Assembly: GCF_030538595.1 (NCBI RefSeq)
Contig: NZ_JAUNTS010000014.1
Coordinates: 1-64,000, forward strand
Source: Kocuria sp.
Lineage (GTDB): Bacteria > Actinomycetota > Actinomycetes > Actinomycetales > Micrococcaceae
DNA length: 64,000 bases
Reading direction: 5' to 3'
Positions 1 through 7,318 of this stretch are shown here, piece after piece; within the stretch, counting starts at the first letter, position 1; every line of letters begins with the position of its first letter. Both the position numbers and the translations under genes were made by a program. The notes beneath the pieces are model-generated. The model was not told the origin of the DNA and ran no database searches. It was given only the letters and a program-made list of their open reading frames with translations.

Positions 1-70
1 GCGATTGGCGCAGCGGTAGCGCGCTTCCCTGACACGGAAGAGGTCACTGGTTCGATCCCAGTATCGCGCA
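1..70 (+). tRNA. tRNA-Val (anticodon GAC), 5' end cut by the window edge
   Basis: A cloverleaf can be drawn by eye. The anticodon stem is CTTCC/GGAAG around the loop CTGACAC, with anticodon GAC at 31-33. The T-arm is ACTGG/CCAGT with loop TTCGATC. The 3' acceptor strand ATCGCGC (63-69) pairs with GCGAT at 1-5 plus two bases that must lie before base 1, so about two bases are missing. The discriminator is A70, and CCA is not encoded. It decodes GUC and GUU valine codons. Confidence 0.95.
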
Positions 71-75
71 CAGCA

Positions 76-116
76 AAACGGCTTGTCACCGCAGGGTGAC
101 TGGCCGTTTCTTGTTT
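76..116 (+). terminator. Terminator after tRNA-Val
   Basis: AAACGGC (76-82) pairs with GCCGTTT (103-109), and an inner stem GTCACC/GGTGAC (85-90/95-100) extends it. The hairpin is followed by CTTGTTTT, the layout of an intrinsic terminator right behind the tRNA. Confidence 0.8.
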
Positions 117-195
117 TCCCAAACCCCGCCGCGTGTTCCTCGTGTGTTCAGAGACTCGACCAGCGGCCCGCAGCGCTTCAGCGCGGGCCTGAGTT

Positions 196-244
196 GGTAC
201 GCAAAAGGCCACTGATCGAGGCGGTTCTTGGTCTTTTGCGTACC
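196..244. repeat. Inverted repeat downstream of tRNA-Val
   Basis: GGTACGCAAAAG (196-207) is the exact reverse complement of CTTTTGCGTACC (233-244). The pairing continues inward as GCC/GGT with one wobble, giving arms of about 15 bp around a 19-base loop. There is no T-run next to it, so it is not a typical terminator. Confidence 0.8.
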
Positions 245-277
245 GAATGAGGACGAATGCGGACCGCAGGTGGAAGC

Positions 278-310
278 ACCACGACGGGGCGGGTGCTCCG
301 CCGTCGTGGT
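278..310. repeat. Short inverted repeat, hairpin-forming
   Basis: ACCACGACGG (278-287) is the reverse complement of CCGTCGTGGT (301-310), with inner CGG/CCG pairing. No poly-T follows. Function unknown; it could end or protect a transcript. Confidence 0.65.
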
Positions 311-525
311 TACTGACTGGCGTGAGGCGAAGCATCCCCCGGAACTACCAACCCGCATGAAAGGCCCGCTGCGTCCCCACAGGCCGTAGTCCCGTCGGTT
401 TTGCCCTGAGCAAACACGGCCTGGTCAGGAGGGCAAGGTGCTGGACAAGCAAGGATCACTCCAGCAGAGTTGTGGGAGTCAGATTGATGACGAGCTGACT
501 GATCCCAACCGAAAGGAGACAACCC

Positions 526-693
526 ATGGTGGACCTCGGAGGATTTGCAGACAAGGCCAAGCAGGCCGCTTCGGACAACCCGGACGCCGTCAACAAGGGC
601 GCTGATTTCGCCAATGACAAGACTGGTGGCAAGTACGAAGACCAGATCAATCAGGCGAAGGATTCCCTGAACGGCGATTCGGACAACAACTGA
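526..693 (+). CDS. MT0933/Rv0909-family small antitoxin-like protein
   Basis: A 55-residue protein starts at ATG 526, eight bases behind the ribosome binding site GAAAGGAG. It is small, charged and probably helical. The pattern GFADKAKQAA near the start and a central DKTGGKYEDQI block match the Rv0909/MT0933 antitoxin-like family, whose mycobacterial member sits next to the SRPBCC-fold toxin Rv0910. No such partner is seen here: the next gene is a separate HTH/PIN module almost 300 bases further on. The protein may therefore be a free-standing, stress-type small protein rather than a real antitoxin. Two very stable hairpins follow directly. Family assignment is fairly secure; function is open. 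Confidence 0.78.
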   Translation: MVDLGGFADKAKQAASDNPDAVNKGADFANDKTGGKYEDQINQAKDSLNGDSDNN

Positions 694-698
694 TCGCT

Positions 699-738
699 TG
701 AGGTGTGGCGGTTGCTGTGAAGCAACCGCCACACCTCA
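699..738 (+). terminator. Perfect 18-bp hairpin after the MT0933-like gene
   Basis: TGAGGTGTGGCGGTTGCT (699-716) and its exact reverse complement (721-738) enclose the loop GTGA. It begins six bases after the stop codon. No T-run follows, so it may act as a 3' stabiliser or a rho-assisted terminator. Confidence 0.75.
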
Positions 739-742
739 CAGG

Positions 743-776
743 CAAGGCGCCCATCCCTCACGGGGTGGGCGCCTTG
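743..776 (+). terminator. Second strong hairpin in tandem
   Basis: CAAGGCGCCCATCCC (743-757) pairs with GGGGTGGGCGCCTTG (762-776) around the loop TCAC, 15 pairs with one wobble. It sits five bases behind the previous hairpin, so the small gene upstream has a double 3' barrier. Confidence 0.7.
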
Positions 777-975
777 CTCATGTCCGGGTCTCACATGGGT
801 GCAACCAACGAGGTGCATCCACCATGAGAGGTCGTCGCCCGTGGCACGCCTGCCAGGTCGGTCAGGTCTCGTGCTGTGCCACAGCCATCAGAGCGCGACG
901 ACCCATTAGGACCGCACCGGATCGGCGTTACACTTATTGCGACTGATTCGATAGTTACGATTGAGGGGGTGTCTG

Positions 976-1416
976 ATGAGTGACATTGCCATTCTTGTCC
1001 CCGAGCCCACAGATGCGGCGTTGGCGGCCTCCGCTTTGCGCAGCCTCGACGGCGCGCGGGATGCGAGTATCCCGGTGCTGCTTTGCCTGGGTGGTTCGGA
1101 CAGGGAGGTAGAAGTGCCGGGATCGGTGCTGACCGCACTCCTACGTGTGCTGGACAGCTTCGCCCACGGTGAGGGCGTGGCCCTCGTACCGGCAGAGGCG
1201 GAACTGACCACTCAGCAGGCAGCGGATGTGTTGAATGTGTCGCGTCCATTCCTGATCGGCCTGCTCGATGACGGGCAGATCTCCTACCGCTCAGTTGGTA
1301 CCCACCGTCGAGTGAAAGCAGCCTCTCTGGTGCGCTACCTGCGGGAGGACGACACCCGTAGAACAGCGGCTGCGGATGAGCTGGCTGCGGAGGCCCAGGC
1401 GCTTGGAATGTCCTGA
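976..1416 (+). CDS. HTH (excisionase/MerR-like) antitoxin of a HTH-PIN module
   Basis: A 146-residue protein. I chose ATG 976 because GAGGGGG (963-969) lies six bases upstream; an in-frame TTG at 961 would have no such site. The N-terminal ~75 residues are of unknown fold. Residues ~77-113 (LTTQQAADVLNVSRPFLIGL, then a wing ending GTHRRV) match the DNA-binding domain of excisionase/MerR-type proteins. The stop codon overlaps the start of the PIN gene by one base (TGATG), a tight translational coupling usual for antitoxin-toxin pairs. By analogy it should neutralise the PIN nuclease and repress its own promoter; both are inferred from arrangement, not shown. Confidence 0.82.
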   Translation: MSDIAILVPEPTDAALAASALRSLDGARDASIPVLLCLGGSDREVEVPGSVLTALLRVLDSFAHGEGVALVPAEAELTTQQAADVLNVSRPFLIGLLDDGQISYRSVGTHRRVKAASLVRYLREDDTRRTAAADELAAEAQALGMS

Positions 1417-1982
1417 TGCCGCAGGTCGTTGTCTATGACGCGAATGTGCTCTACCCGTCCACGCTGAGGGATGTGCTGATCCGGGCCGGGTTGGCGCGGC
1501 TGGTGCAACCCAAGTGGACGGATCGGATCCTTGATGAGGTGTTCAGCAACCTCCAAACCAACCGCCCAGACCTGGATCCAACCAGGCTGAAGCGCACCCG
1601 GTTGCTGATGAACCAAGCGATCCGCGATGTGACGGTCAGCGGCCATGAGCATCTGATCGAGCAGCTCGAACTTCCCGACCTCGACGACAGGCACGTACTG
1701 GCTGCTGCAATCCACGCCGGAGCACAGACGATTGTCACTCGGAATCTACGTGACTTTCCCGACGACGGTCTGGGCCCATGGGGTATTCAGGCGCAGCACC
1801 CGGATGCCTTTCTCACTCGGCTACAGGAAACCCACCCCGATGCGCTGAGCAGGATCGTGACTGAGATTGCCCGCGTCTGGGGTGGTGATACAGCAGCGTC
1901 AGCTGTGCTAGATCGCCTGGCCGTCGATGCACCACAGGCTGCAGACATGATCCGCCAGGCGCTAGAAAACCCCACCGCGTAA
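1416..1982 (+). CDS. PIN-domain ribonuclease toxin (VapC-like)
   Basis: A 188-residue protein whose start overlaps the stop of the HTH gene. The PIN fold shows its acidic quartet: Asp8 in VVVYDANVLYPS, Glu41 in ILDEVFSN, Asp91 in LDDRHVLAAAI and Asp113 in TRNLRDFP. These residues bind metal and cleave RNA in VapC-type toxins. About 60 residues follow the PIN core (helical, from QETHPDALS onward), longer than a minimal VapC of ~130 residues; such a C-terminal extension is common in actinobacterial PIN proteins paired with HTH partners. RNA target unknown. A perfect 12-bp palindrome follows the stop. The antitoxin-first overlapping layout supports a toxin role. Confidence 0.85.
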   Translation: MPQVVVYDANVLYPSTLRDVLIRAGLARLVQPKWTDRILDEVFSNLQTNRPDLDPTRLKRTRLLMNQAIRDVTVSGHEHLIEQLELPDLDDRHVLAAAIHAGAQTIVTRNLRDFPDDGLGPWGIQAQHPDAFLTRLQETHPDALSRIVTEIARVWGGDTAASAVLDRLAVDAPQAADMIRQALENPTA

Positions 1983-1984
1983 TC

Positions 1985-1996
1985 ACGATGCATCGT
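1985..1996. repeat. 12-bp palindrome behind the PIN gene
   Basis: ACGATGCATCGT is a perfect palindrome starting two bases after the PIN stop codon and before the convergent zapE end. It is too short to be a strong terminator and could be a protein-binding site. Confidence 0.5.
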
Positions 1997-2045
1997 CAAA
2001 CCTCGTGTTTGGCCCCTTGGGGGATCGCTGCCCAGCGGAGACGGG

Positions 2046-3107
2046 TCAGCCTTCTGCCAAGCCTTCCCGGGCCAGCGCGGTGAGGCGTGACACCGCCCGG
2101 TAGTACTTCTTCTGGTAGCCGCCGGCCATCATCTCCGGGGTGAAGATCTGATCGAACGAGGCACCGGAGGCCACAATCGGGAGGTCGCGGTCATACAGAC
2201 GGTCGGCCAAGACCACCAGGCGTAGCGCCAAGGCCTGCTGATCTACCGTGTGGACGTTACGCCACACAATGCCGTCCAGATCCTTGATCAGGTGCCGATA
2301 CCTGGACGGGTGGACTGCACTGAGGTGTTCCACAATGTCACTGAACTCATCCACGGCTATTGCCTGGGAGTCCGCAAAGCGCTGCTGCATGACGGACTCC
2401 ACCTGATCGTCCGTCAGGGACGCCGGAGCTTCAGGCAGTCCGCGGTGGCGGAAGTCCTCCCCGTCAATGCGCAAGACCTCGAATTGATCTGCCAAGACCT
2501 GAATCTCGCGCTGGAAATCGGCAGCGGCAAAACGGCCTTCCCCCAGGGAACCTGGCAGCGTGTTGGAGGTGGCAGCCAGTTTCACGCCGGCATCGGAGAG
2601 TTCGCGCATGAGACGGGACATCAAAACGGTGTCCCCCGGGTCATCGAGCTCAAACTCGTCAATACACACCAGGCTGTACTGGCTCAAGGCCTGAACGGTC
2701 TTGGGAAATGTCAGTGCGCCCACCAGATTGGTGTATTCCACAAAGGTGCCAAAGGACTTCAGCCCCGGGGCTTCATGCCACAGGGAAGCCAACAGGTGGG
2801 TTTTACCCACGCCAAAGCCACCATCCAGGTAGATGCCTTGTTTGGAGCTGGTGGCAGCACCTCCCCCACCGAACATGCGCGCAAGGAACCCACCGCCTTT
2901 ACCCGAACCACCCTTGGGGCCCGTGATGCCACCGGCAAAACGCTGCAGTTCGGCCACGGCCTGAGCCTGAGTTGGTTGCGCGGGATCTGGTCGGTACGTC
3001 TGAAAGGAAACTTCACCGAATCTCTCCGACGGCCGGAAGCCATCCAGGAGCTCTTCGGCCGACACTGCCGGACGGCGATCAACCAGGCGTTGGATCTGCG
3101 GGGACAC
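2046..3107 (-). CDS. zapE: Cell division protein ZapE (AFG1-like ATPase)
   Basis: A P-loop ATPase of 353 residues. The start is placed at GTG 3107, five bases after the good site GAAAGAGG; an upstream in-frame GTG at 3125 would add six residues but would swallow that site. Walker A is GGFGVGKTH, Walker B is VCIDEFEL, and a sensor-like ATSNT follows. This is the AFG1/ZapE family; E. coli ZapE acts on FtsZ bundles at the division site, and mitochondrial AFG1 works with proteases. A Gly/Lys-rich insert (PKGGSGKGGGF) lies before the Walker A motif. It is convergent with the PIN gene and divergent from the rhodanese gene. Family secure, exact substrate in this lineage inferred. Confidence 0.92.
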   Translation of the reverse strand: MSPQIQRLVDRRPAVSAEELLDGFRPSERFGEVSFQTYRPDPAQPTQAQAVAELQRFAGGITGPKGGSGKGGGFLARMFGGGGAATSSKQGIYLDGGFGVGKTHLLASLWHEAPGLKSFGTFVEYTNLVGALTFPKTVQALSQYSLVCIDEFELDDPGDTVLMSRLMRELSDAGVKLAATSNTLPGSLGEGRFAAADFQREIQVLADQFEVLRIDGEDFRHRGLPEAPASLTDDQVESVMQQRFADSQAIAVDEFSDIVEHLSAVHPSRYRHLIKDLDGIVWRNVHTVDQQALALRLVVLADRLYDRDLPIVASGASFDQIFTPEMMAGGYQKKYYRAVSRLTALAREGLAEG

Positions 3108-3347
3108 GTAAACCTCTTTCCGCACTCACGGGTGCACAGCAGGCCTGGACACCACAGTGAGCTTACCGGCTTGCCTGCGGTTCGCCGCCCGCGCACACGG
3201 GAACTAGACGCAGGACCAAGCACCTGGACGGGGATACGCTGGTGACCAGTCCTGTACCGAATAGACCAGTCCCGCTACCGCATGGTCCCAAGCCGGTACC
3301 GGATGGCCCCAACCACATCGCATCGTCACCTCTGAGGGAGTCGCATC

Positions 3348-4259
3348 ATGTCCGTGGAAGTAGACACCACCGATCCGAAGTTCAGCGAATACGCGCACCC
3401 CGAGCGTCTGGTTTCCACGTCCTGGGTGGCTGAGCACGGTCGGGAGGAGGGCGTCGTCGTCATTGAATCGGATGAGGACGTTCTGCTCTACGAAACCGGC
3501 CACATCCCAGGAGCCCTGAAGGTCGATTGGCACACGGACCTCAATTTGCCAGACGTGCGCGATTATCTGGACGGCGAGCAGTTTGCCCAACTCATGAGCG
3601 CCAAAGGCATCAACCGGGAAGACACGATCGTGGTCTACGGAGACAAGTCCAACTGGTGGGCGGCCTATGCGCTGTGGGTGTTCACCCTGTTCGGGCACCA
3701 GGACGTGCGGCTCATGGACGGCGGACGGGACAAGTGGATTGCCGAAGGCCGGGAACTGACCACGGAAACTGCACCACGCCCGCGCACGGACTACCCCCGC
3801 GTGGAGCGCGACGACGCCCCCATCCGCGCCTACCAGCCGCAGGTTTTGGAGGCGCTGGGAACCATCCCGTTGATTGATGTCCGCTCGGAACCTGAATACA
3901 CCGGACAGCGGACCCACATGGCCGAATACCCCCAGGAAGGTGTCTTGCGCGGCGGTCACATTCCCACCGCCGCCTCTGTGCCGTGGGCACGGGCAGCCGC
4001 ACCTGATTCCACCTTCAAGCCCCGAGCCGAACTGGAAGCGATTTATCAGGAGGAGATCGGCCTGAATCCGCAGGAACCAGTCATTGCCTACTGCCGAATC
4101 GGTGAGCGCTCTGCACACACCTGGTTTGTCCTCCAGTTCTTGTTGGGCTTCCCCAGCGTGCGCAATTACGACGGCTCGTGGACTGAATGGGGTAATTCTG
4201 TGCGAGTGCCCATCGTGGCCGGTGAGCAGCGGGGACAAGCGCCGGAGAGCAACCGATGA
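3348..4259 (+). CDS. Thiosulfate/3-mercaptopyruvate sulfurtransferase (two rhodanese domains)
   Basis: A 303-residue protein with the usual two-domain rhodanese layout. The N-terminal inactive domain contains [11 protein letters not shown] and VVYGD without a catalytic Cys. The C-terminal domain (~170-290) contains [18 protein letters not shown] and the active-site loop [12 protein letters not shown], whose Cys carries the persulfide. ATG 3348 is preceded by GGGAG. The start of sufE overlaps its end by four bases (ATGA), so sulfur carried by this enzyme is probably used in, or handed to, Fe-S or sulfur-transfer chemistry involving SufE. Donor (thiosulfate or mercaptopyruvate) cannot be told from sequence. 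It resembles the CysA2/SseA group of actinobacteria. Confidence 0.93.
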   Translation: MSVEVDTTDPKFSEYAHPERLVSTSWVAEHGREEGVVVIESDEDVLLYETGHIPGALKVDWHTDLNLPDVRDYLDGEQFAQLMSAKGINREDTIVVYGDKSNWWAAYALWVFTLFGHQDVRLMDGGRDKWIAEGRELTTETAPRPRTDYPRVERDDAPIRAYQPQVLEALGTIPLIDVRSEPEYTGQRTHMAEYPQEGVLRGGHIPTAASVPWARAAAPDSTFKPRAELEAIYQEEIGLNPQEPVIAYCRIGERSAHTWFVLQFLLGFPSVRNYDGSWTEWGNSVRVPIVAGEQRGQAPESNR

Positions 4260-4732
4260 CCGCCTCATCCCACACCGAACTACCCGAATCCGTGGCGGAG
4301 TTGGTGGAGGATTTTGCCGCCGTCCCCCAACAGGACAGGCTGCAATTGCTGCTGGAGTTCTCCCGGGAATTACCTGCCCTACCCGAACGCTACGGCGAGC
4401 ACCCGGAGGAACTGGAGCAGGTGGTGGAGTGCCAGTCTCCGTTGTTCTTGACGGTGGAATGGGAGAATCAGGCCCCAACCGGTGATGATTCCACCCCCGT
4501 GCGCCTGTTTTTCTCTGCACCGCTGGAAGCTCCCACCACCCGCGGCTTTGCCTCCATTCTGCACAGCGGCCTGGACGGGCTCACCGCTCGGCAGATCCAG
4601 GACTTGCCTGCGGATCTCACCGAACGGTTTGCCCTGACCCAGTTGGTTTCCCCGCTGCGGATGCGCGGCATGTCAGCCATGTTGGAGCGCATCCGCCGCC
4701 AGGTCAGCAGCCTGCCCCGTACCGCAGCGTGA
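4256..4732 (+). CDS. sufE: SufE-family sulfur acceptor protein
   Basis: A 158-residue protein translated from an ATGA overlap with the rhodanese gene. The SufE signature is clear: [16 protein letters not shown], then [12 protein letters not shown] with the sulfur-accepting Cys, and a C-terminal [14 protein letters not shown] helix. SufE takes persulfide sulfur from a cysteine desulfurase (SufS) and relays it to Fe-S assembly; here the genetic neighbour is a rhodanese, so the donor may be the sulfurtransferase instead. No suf operon is visible in the window. Length is within the family range. ybaK follows seven bases later, probably in the same transcript. Confidence 0.92.
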   Translation: MTASSHTELPESVAELVEDFAAVPQQDRLQLLLEFSRELPALPERYGEHPEELEQVVECQSPLFLTVEWENQAPTGDDSTPVRLFFSAPLEAPTTRGFASILHSGLDGLTARQIQDLPADLTERFALTQLVSPLRMRGMSAMLERIRRQVSSLPRTAA

Positions 4733-4739
4733 GGGGCTG

Positions 4740-5297
4740 ATGGCAGTGTCCAAAAAGGCCAGGAAATCAGGGGCGCGCTCCCCCAGTGAGCCAGACGGCA
4801 CAGCCGCTTTGCGATTCCTCACCGAGCACGGCGTTGTGTTCAGCCAGGCCGCCTATCACCACGACGACGCCGTCACCGACTTTGGTGCCGAGGCCGCCCA
4901 GGCGTTGGGGGTACCTCCCGATCGGGTGTTCAAAACTCTTGTGGTGAGCCCCGCGGATCACACCGAGGCGCGGGGCCAGTTCGGGGTGGTGGTGCTGCCC
5001 GTGGATCGGCGGGTGGCCATGAAGGCTGCAGCCGCCGCCTTGGGGTGGAAGAAAGCCGCCCTGGCTGATGCCATAGTGGCGGCACGCCGGACCGGTTACG
5101 TGGTGGGTGGCATATCTCCCTTCGGGCAGAAAACACCGTCTCCCACCGTGCTGGATGCTTCGGCCCTGAACCACGGGAGCATCTACGTCTCCGGGGGTCG
5201 GCGCGGTCTAGATGTTGAGGTGGCACCGCAGGATCTGATCACGGTCCTGAGTGCCTCCGTGGCAGAGATCAGTTCCTCACCCGGCGCGCACGGCTGA
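4740..5297 (+). CDS. ybaK: Cys-tRNA(Pro) deacylase YbaK/EbsC
   Basis: A 185-residue editing-domain protein of the YbaK family, which hydrolyses cysteine mischarged onto tRNA-Pro in trans. The visible family blocks are FKTLVV, the KAAAAALG region with its conserved Lys, and GYVVGGISPFGQK, the glycine-rich motif around the active site. ATG 4740 lies directly behind sufE (seven bases between). The N-terminal ~15 residues are basic and Ser/Lys-rich. It is the third gene of the rhodanese-sufE-ybaK unit. Family placement is secure; the link with sulfur genes may be operon convenience or a connection through cysteine. Confidence 0.92.
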   Translation: MAVSKKARKSGARSPSEPDGTAALRFLTEHGVVFSQAAYHHDDAVTDFGAEAAQALGVPPDRVFKTLVVSPADHTEARGQFGVVVLPVDRRVAMKAAAAALGWKKAALADAIVAARRTGYVVGGISPFGQKTPSPTVLDASALNHGSIYVSGGRRGLDVEVAPQDLITVLSASVAEISSSPGAHG

Positions 5298-5375
5298 GCG
5301 CCCCACCTGAGCCGACAACGGCGCTGGAGCTCCGGCGTCGTCGGGCATGGGGGCTCAACGGTGCTGCATCAGCGG

Positions 5376-6689
5376 TCAGGTGGTGCCCTGCAGGCGCGCA
5401 GCCAGCCAGGGGCGTACCGCGTTGTCCCAGCGTTGCGAGTCCACATTCCATTCCTTGGTGTGGCGGGCTTTGCGAAAGGCCACAAAGTCCACCAGCGGAG
5501 ACAACCGGGAAAGCTGCCGACCAGCGGTGTACGGCACAAATTCATCGTCCTTGGAATGCAGGATCAAAGTTGGTGTACGCAGTTCCCGGTAGCGGCTCAC
5601 CCAATCCAAACTGGCCAGGTCAACAGGCGCGGCCAGCCCGGTCAGATGTCGTCCACGCCGTGAACTGATCAGTTGAGAGGCCAGCCGGCCAATGCCCTGC
5701 GGCAATTTTCGGTTGGCGGTGTGATGGGTGAACAACGTGAACCAGTCCACCACGGGACCGGTGAGGACCATGGCCGCAATGTCATCCCGGTAGAAGGATT
5801 GGTCTGCGGTGGCCATGCAAATTGCGCCACCCATGGACCACCCGAACAGCACGATCTGGGTGGCGCCACGGGACTTGGCGTAGGAGATTGCCACCTGGAC
5901 GTCTTTCCACTCCGTGAAACCCAGGCCGTAGCGGCGATCCGCAGAAGACGGTGCTTCCCGGTCATTCCGGTAAGAAATCAGCATGGAGGTCAATCCGAGT
6001 TCCTGCGCCACCGCCACCGCGCGCAAGCCCTCCATCCGCTGCGCCCCACGACCGTGAACCATGATGGCCCACGGTCCCGCGATCATCCGCGGCCGTTGTC
6101 CATGGGGGGTGACCTGACCGTCTGCCGGCACCACCCACGCCGGAGCCAGCCCCACCTCAATGGGGATCTCCACGTCCTCGAAGGCGTACCCGGCATGAGC
6201 GGGATCGGGGAACACGGTTCCAGACCACCACCCTTTGGAAGCTGCGCTCAGATCACCCGAATAAACCTCTTCCACGGTGCGGACCACTTCCGAGTCGGCA
6301 GGGGACCAGGAGGTGATGGCGCCGATCCGCGCATGGCCGGCTCCGGCGTCGAACCGCAGGCTGTAGACCCCGTCCACGGTGGTTTCCACGGTGGCGGCCA
6401 AAGTGACTTCCCCCGCCCCGGGGAGCAGTCCGGCGCCGTCCTCCGGTGGGGCGGCCGGGGTGTAGCGGATGATGCTCAGATCCTCCGAACGATAGCGCGG
6501 CGGGACCACCACTTGACGGGCAAGATAGGCAGCCACCGCTGAGGTCAGCCCAAAAGACAACGACGCCGTACCCGCCATGGCCGCCGCCCCCACCACCGCG
6601 CCGCGCTTCCAGCCGGAGGGTGTGGCCTTGGTGGGGGCCGCACCAGCAGCACAACCTGCGGACCTGCGGGGGAATCGACCTTGAGTCAT
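5376..6689 (-). CDS. Membrane-anchored alpha/beta hydrolase
   Basis: A 437-residue protein. The start is ATG 6689, with GGGAGG eight bases upstream; an earlier in-frame ATG at 6710 lacks a site. A basic N-terminus is followed by a hydrophobic anchor near residues 30-58 (GAVVGAAAMAGTASLSFGLTS). The C-terminal half is an alpha/beta hydrolase: nucleophile Ser in LFGWSMGGAI, acid in LILHSKDDEFVPY and base in ARHTKEWN. The middle domain (~70-190) is typical of exported or membrane-bound serine peptidase-like hydrolases of actinobacteria. Substrate unknown; an esterase or acyl-hydrolase at the outer face of the membrane is the best guess. It is divergent from msrB. Confidence 0.85.
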   Translation of the reverse strand: MTQGRFPRRSAGCAAGAAPTKATPSGWKRGAVVGAAAMAGTASLSFGLTSAVAAYLARQVVVPPRYRSEDLSIIRYTPAAPPEDGAGLLPGAGEVTLAATVETTVDGVYSLRFDAGAGHARIGAITSWSPADSEVVRTVEEVYSGDLSAASKGWWSGTVFPDPAHAGYAFEDVEIPIEVGLAPAWVVPADGQVTPHGQRPRMIAGPWAIMVHGRGAQRMEGLRAVAVAQELGLTSMLISYRNDREAPSSADRRYGLGFTEWKDVQVAISYAKSRGATQIVLFGWSMGGAICMATADQSFYRDDIAAMVLTGPVVDWFTLFTHHTANRKLPQGIGRLASQLISSRRGRHLTGLAAPVDLASLDWVSRYRELRTPTLILHSKDDEFVPYTAGRQLSRLSPLVDFVAFRKARHTKEWNVDSQRWDNAVRPWLAARLQGTT

Positions 6690-6772
6690 GCGGCCATCCT
6701 CCCACGGCATAAGCGGCCGAACGGGGGTGTTGTGTCAGGAGCAAGGCATCTGCCGAACATGAAAGGTGACAC

Positions 6773-7225
6773 ATGTCTGATTTCAGCGGATCCACAAGCC
6801 CTCAGTCCGAGCCCACCCCGGTCCCCCGGGTCAACCACACCGATGAACAATGGCGGGCCATGCTCACCCCGCAGGAGTTCCACGTGCTGCGGGAGGCCGG
6901 TACGGAGCGACCCTTCACGGGCGAGTACTGGGACACGGAAACGGAAGGCGTCTACAGCTGCCGCGCTTGCGGTGCTGAGCTGTTCCGCTCGGAGACCAAG
7001 TTCGGCTCCCATTGCGGCTGGCCTTCCTTCTACCAGCCGTTGGCCGAGGACCGTGTGCGCTACATCCGGGACACCACCATGGGCATGGAACGCGTGGAGG
7101 TCCGGTGCGCGGCCTGCGATTCCCACCTGGGGCATGTTTTCTCCGGTGAGGGCTACCCCACCCCCACTGACCAGAGGTATTGCATCAACTCGGTGTCCAT
7201 GCGACTGACCCCTACGGGCGAATAG
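6773..7225 (+). CDS. msrB: Peptide-methionine (R)-S-oxide reductase MsrB
   Basis: A 150-residue enzyme that reduces the R-epimer of methionine sulfoxide in proteins. Two CXXC pairs (YSCRACGAE and VRCAACDSH) bind the structural zinc. GSHCGWPSFYQP is the family signature, and the catalytic Cys is in QRYCINSVSM. ATG 6773 follows AAAGGTG by four bases. The N-terminal ~20 residues are a Ser/Pro-rich leader without a convincing signal peptide, so the protein is probably cytoplasmic. A GC-rich hairpin (7261-7293) follows. Very secure assignment. Confidence 0.96.
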   Translation: MSDFSGSTSPQSEPTPVPRVNHTDEQWRAMLTPQEFHVLREAGTERPFTGEYWDTETEGVYSCRACGAELFRSETKFGSHCGWPSFYQPLAEDRVRYIRDTTMGMERVEVRCAACDSHLGHVFSGEGYPTPTDQRYCINSVSMRLTPTGE

Positions 7226-7260
7226 GCTCCGGACGCGCCTCCGAGCGACTTGGTCACAGT

Positions 7261-7293
7261 GGCGGCTTGGCGGCGTGCCACCGCGCAGCCGCC
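7261..7293 (+). terminator. Hairpin after msrB
   Basis: GGCGGCT (7261-7267) pairs with AGCCGCC (7287-7293), with additional inner CGG/CCG pairing. It lies 13 bases before the -10 box of the next gene, so it also overlaps that gene's -35 zone. Confidence 0.55.
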
Positions 7294-7305
7294 GTGAGCT
7301 GCCCC

Positions 7306-7311
7306 TACCCT
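7306..7311 (+). promoter_or_regulatory. -10 element (TACCCT) of a leaderless DUF3000 mRNA
   Basis: TACCCT fits the actinobacterial TANNNT -10. It ends seven bases before GTG 7319, so transcription would begin at or next to the start codon. No ribosome binding site is present, consistent with a leaderless message. Confidence 0.55.
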
Positions 7312-7318
7312 GGAACGC

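Larger units (their letters stand above)
117..525. other. Gene-poor region between tRNA-Val and the MT0933-like gene
   Basis: I see no credible protein gene here. Open frames lack ribosome binding sites and recognisable protein. The stretch holds two inverted repeats (196-244 and 278-310, listed separately) and, at its end, the ribosome binding site GAAAGGAG (511-518) of the next gene. Lying directly downstream of a tRNA, it is a plausible old integration scar, but I could not find a second copy of the tRNA 3' end or any integrase. Confidence 0.5.

Noticed and set aside
86-358. 90-codon minus-strand frame downstream of tRNA-Val
   Set aside because: It runs through the tRNA terminator and both inverted repeats, has no ribosome binding site and no recognisable protein pattern.
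1-525. Integrated element at tRNA-Val
   Set aside because: No integrase, no second copy of the tRNA 3' end and no phage genes were found; kept only as a low-confidence scar hypothesis.
698-946. 82-codon plus-strand frame
   Set aside because: It begins inside the perfect hairpin after the MT0933-like gene and its composition (Cys/Arg/His-rich) is not protein-like.
2250-3245. 331-codon plus-strand frame opposite zapE
   Set aside because: It lies antisense to a clear AFG1/ZapE ATPase; long antisense frames are common in high-GC DNA.
3204-4520. 438-codon minus-strand frame opposite the rhodanese gene
   Set aside because: Antisense to two recognised genes, no family pattern, no start context.
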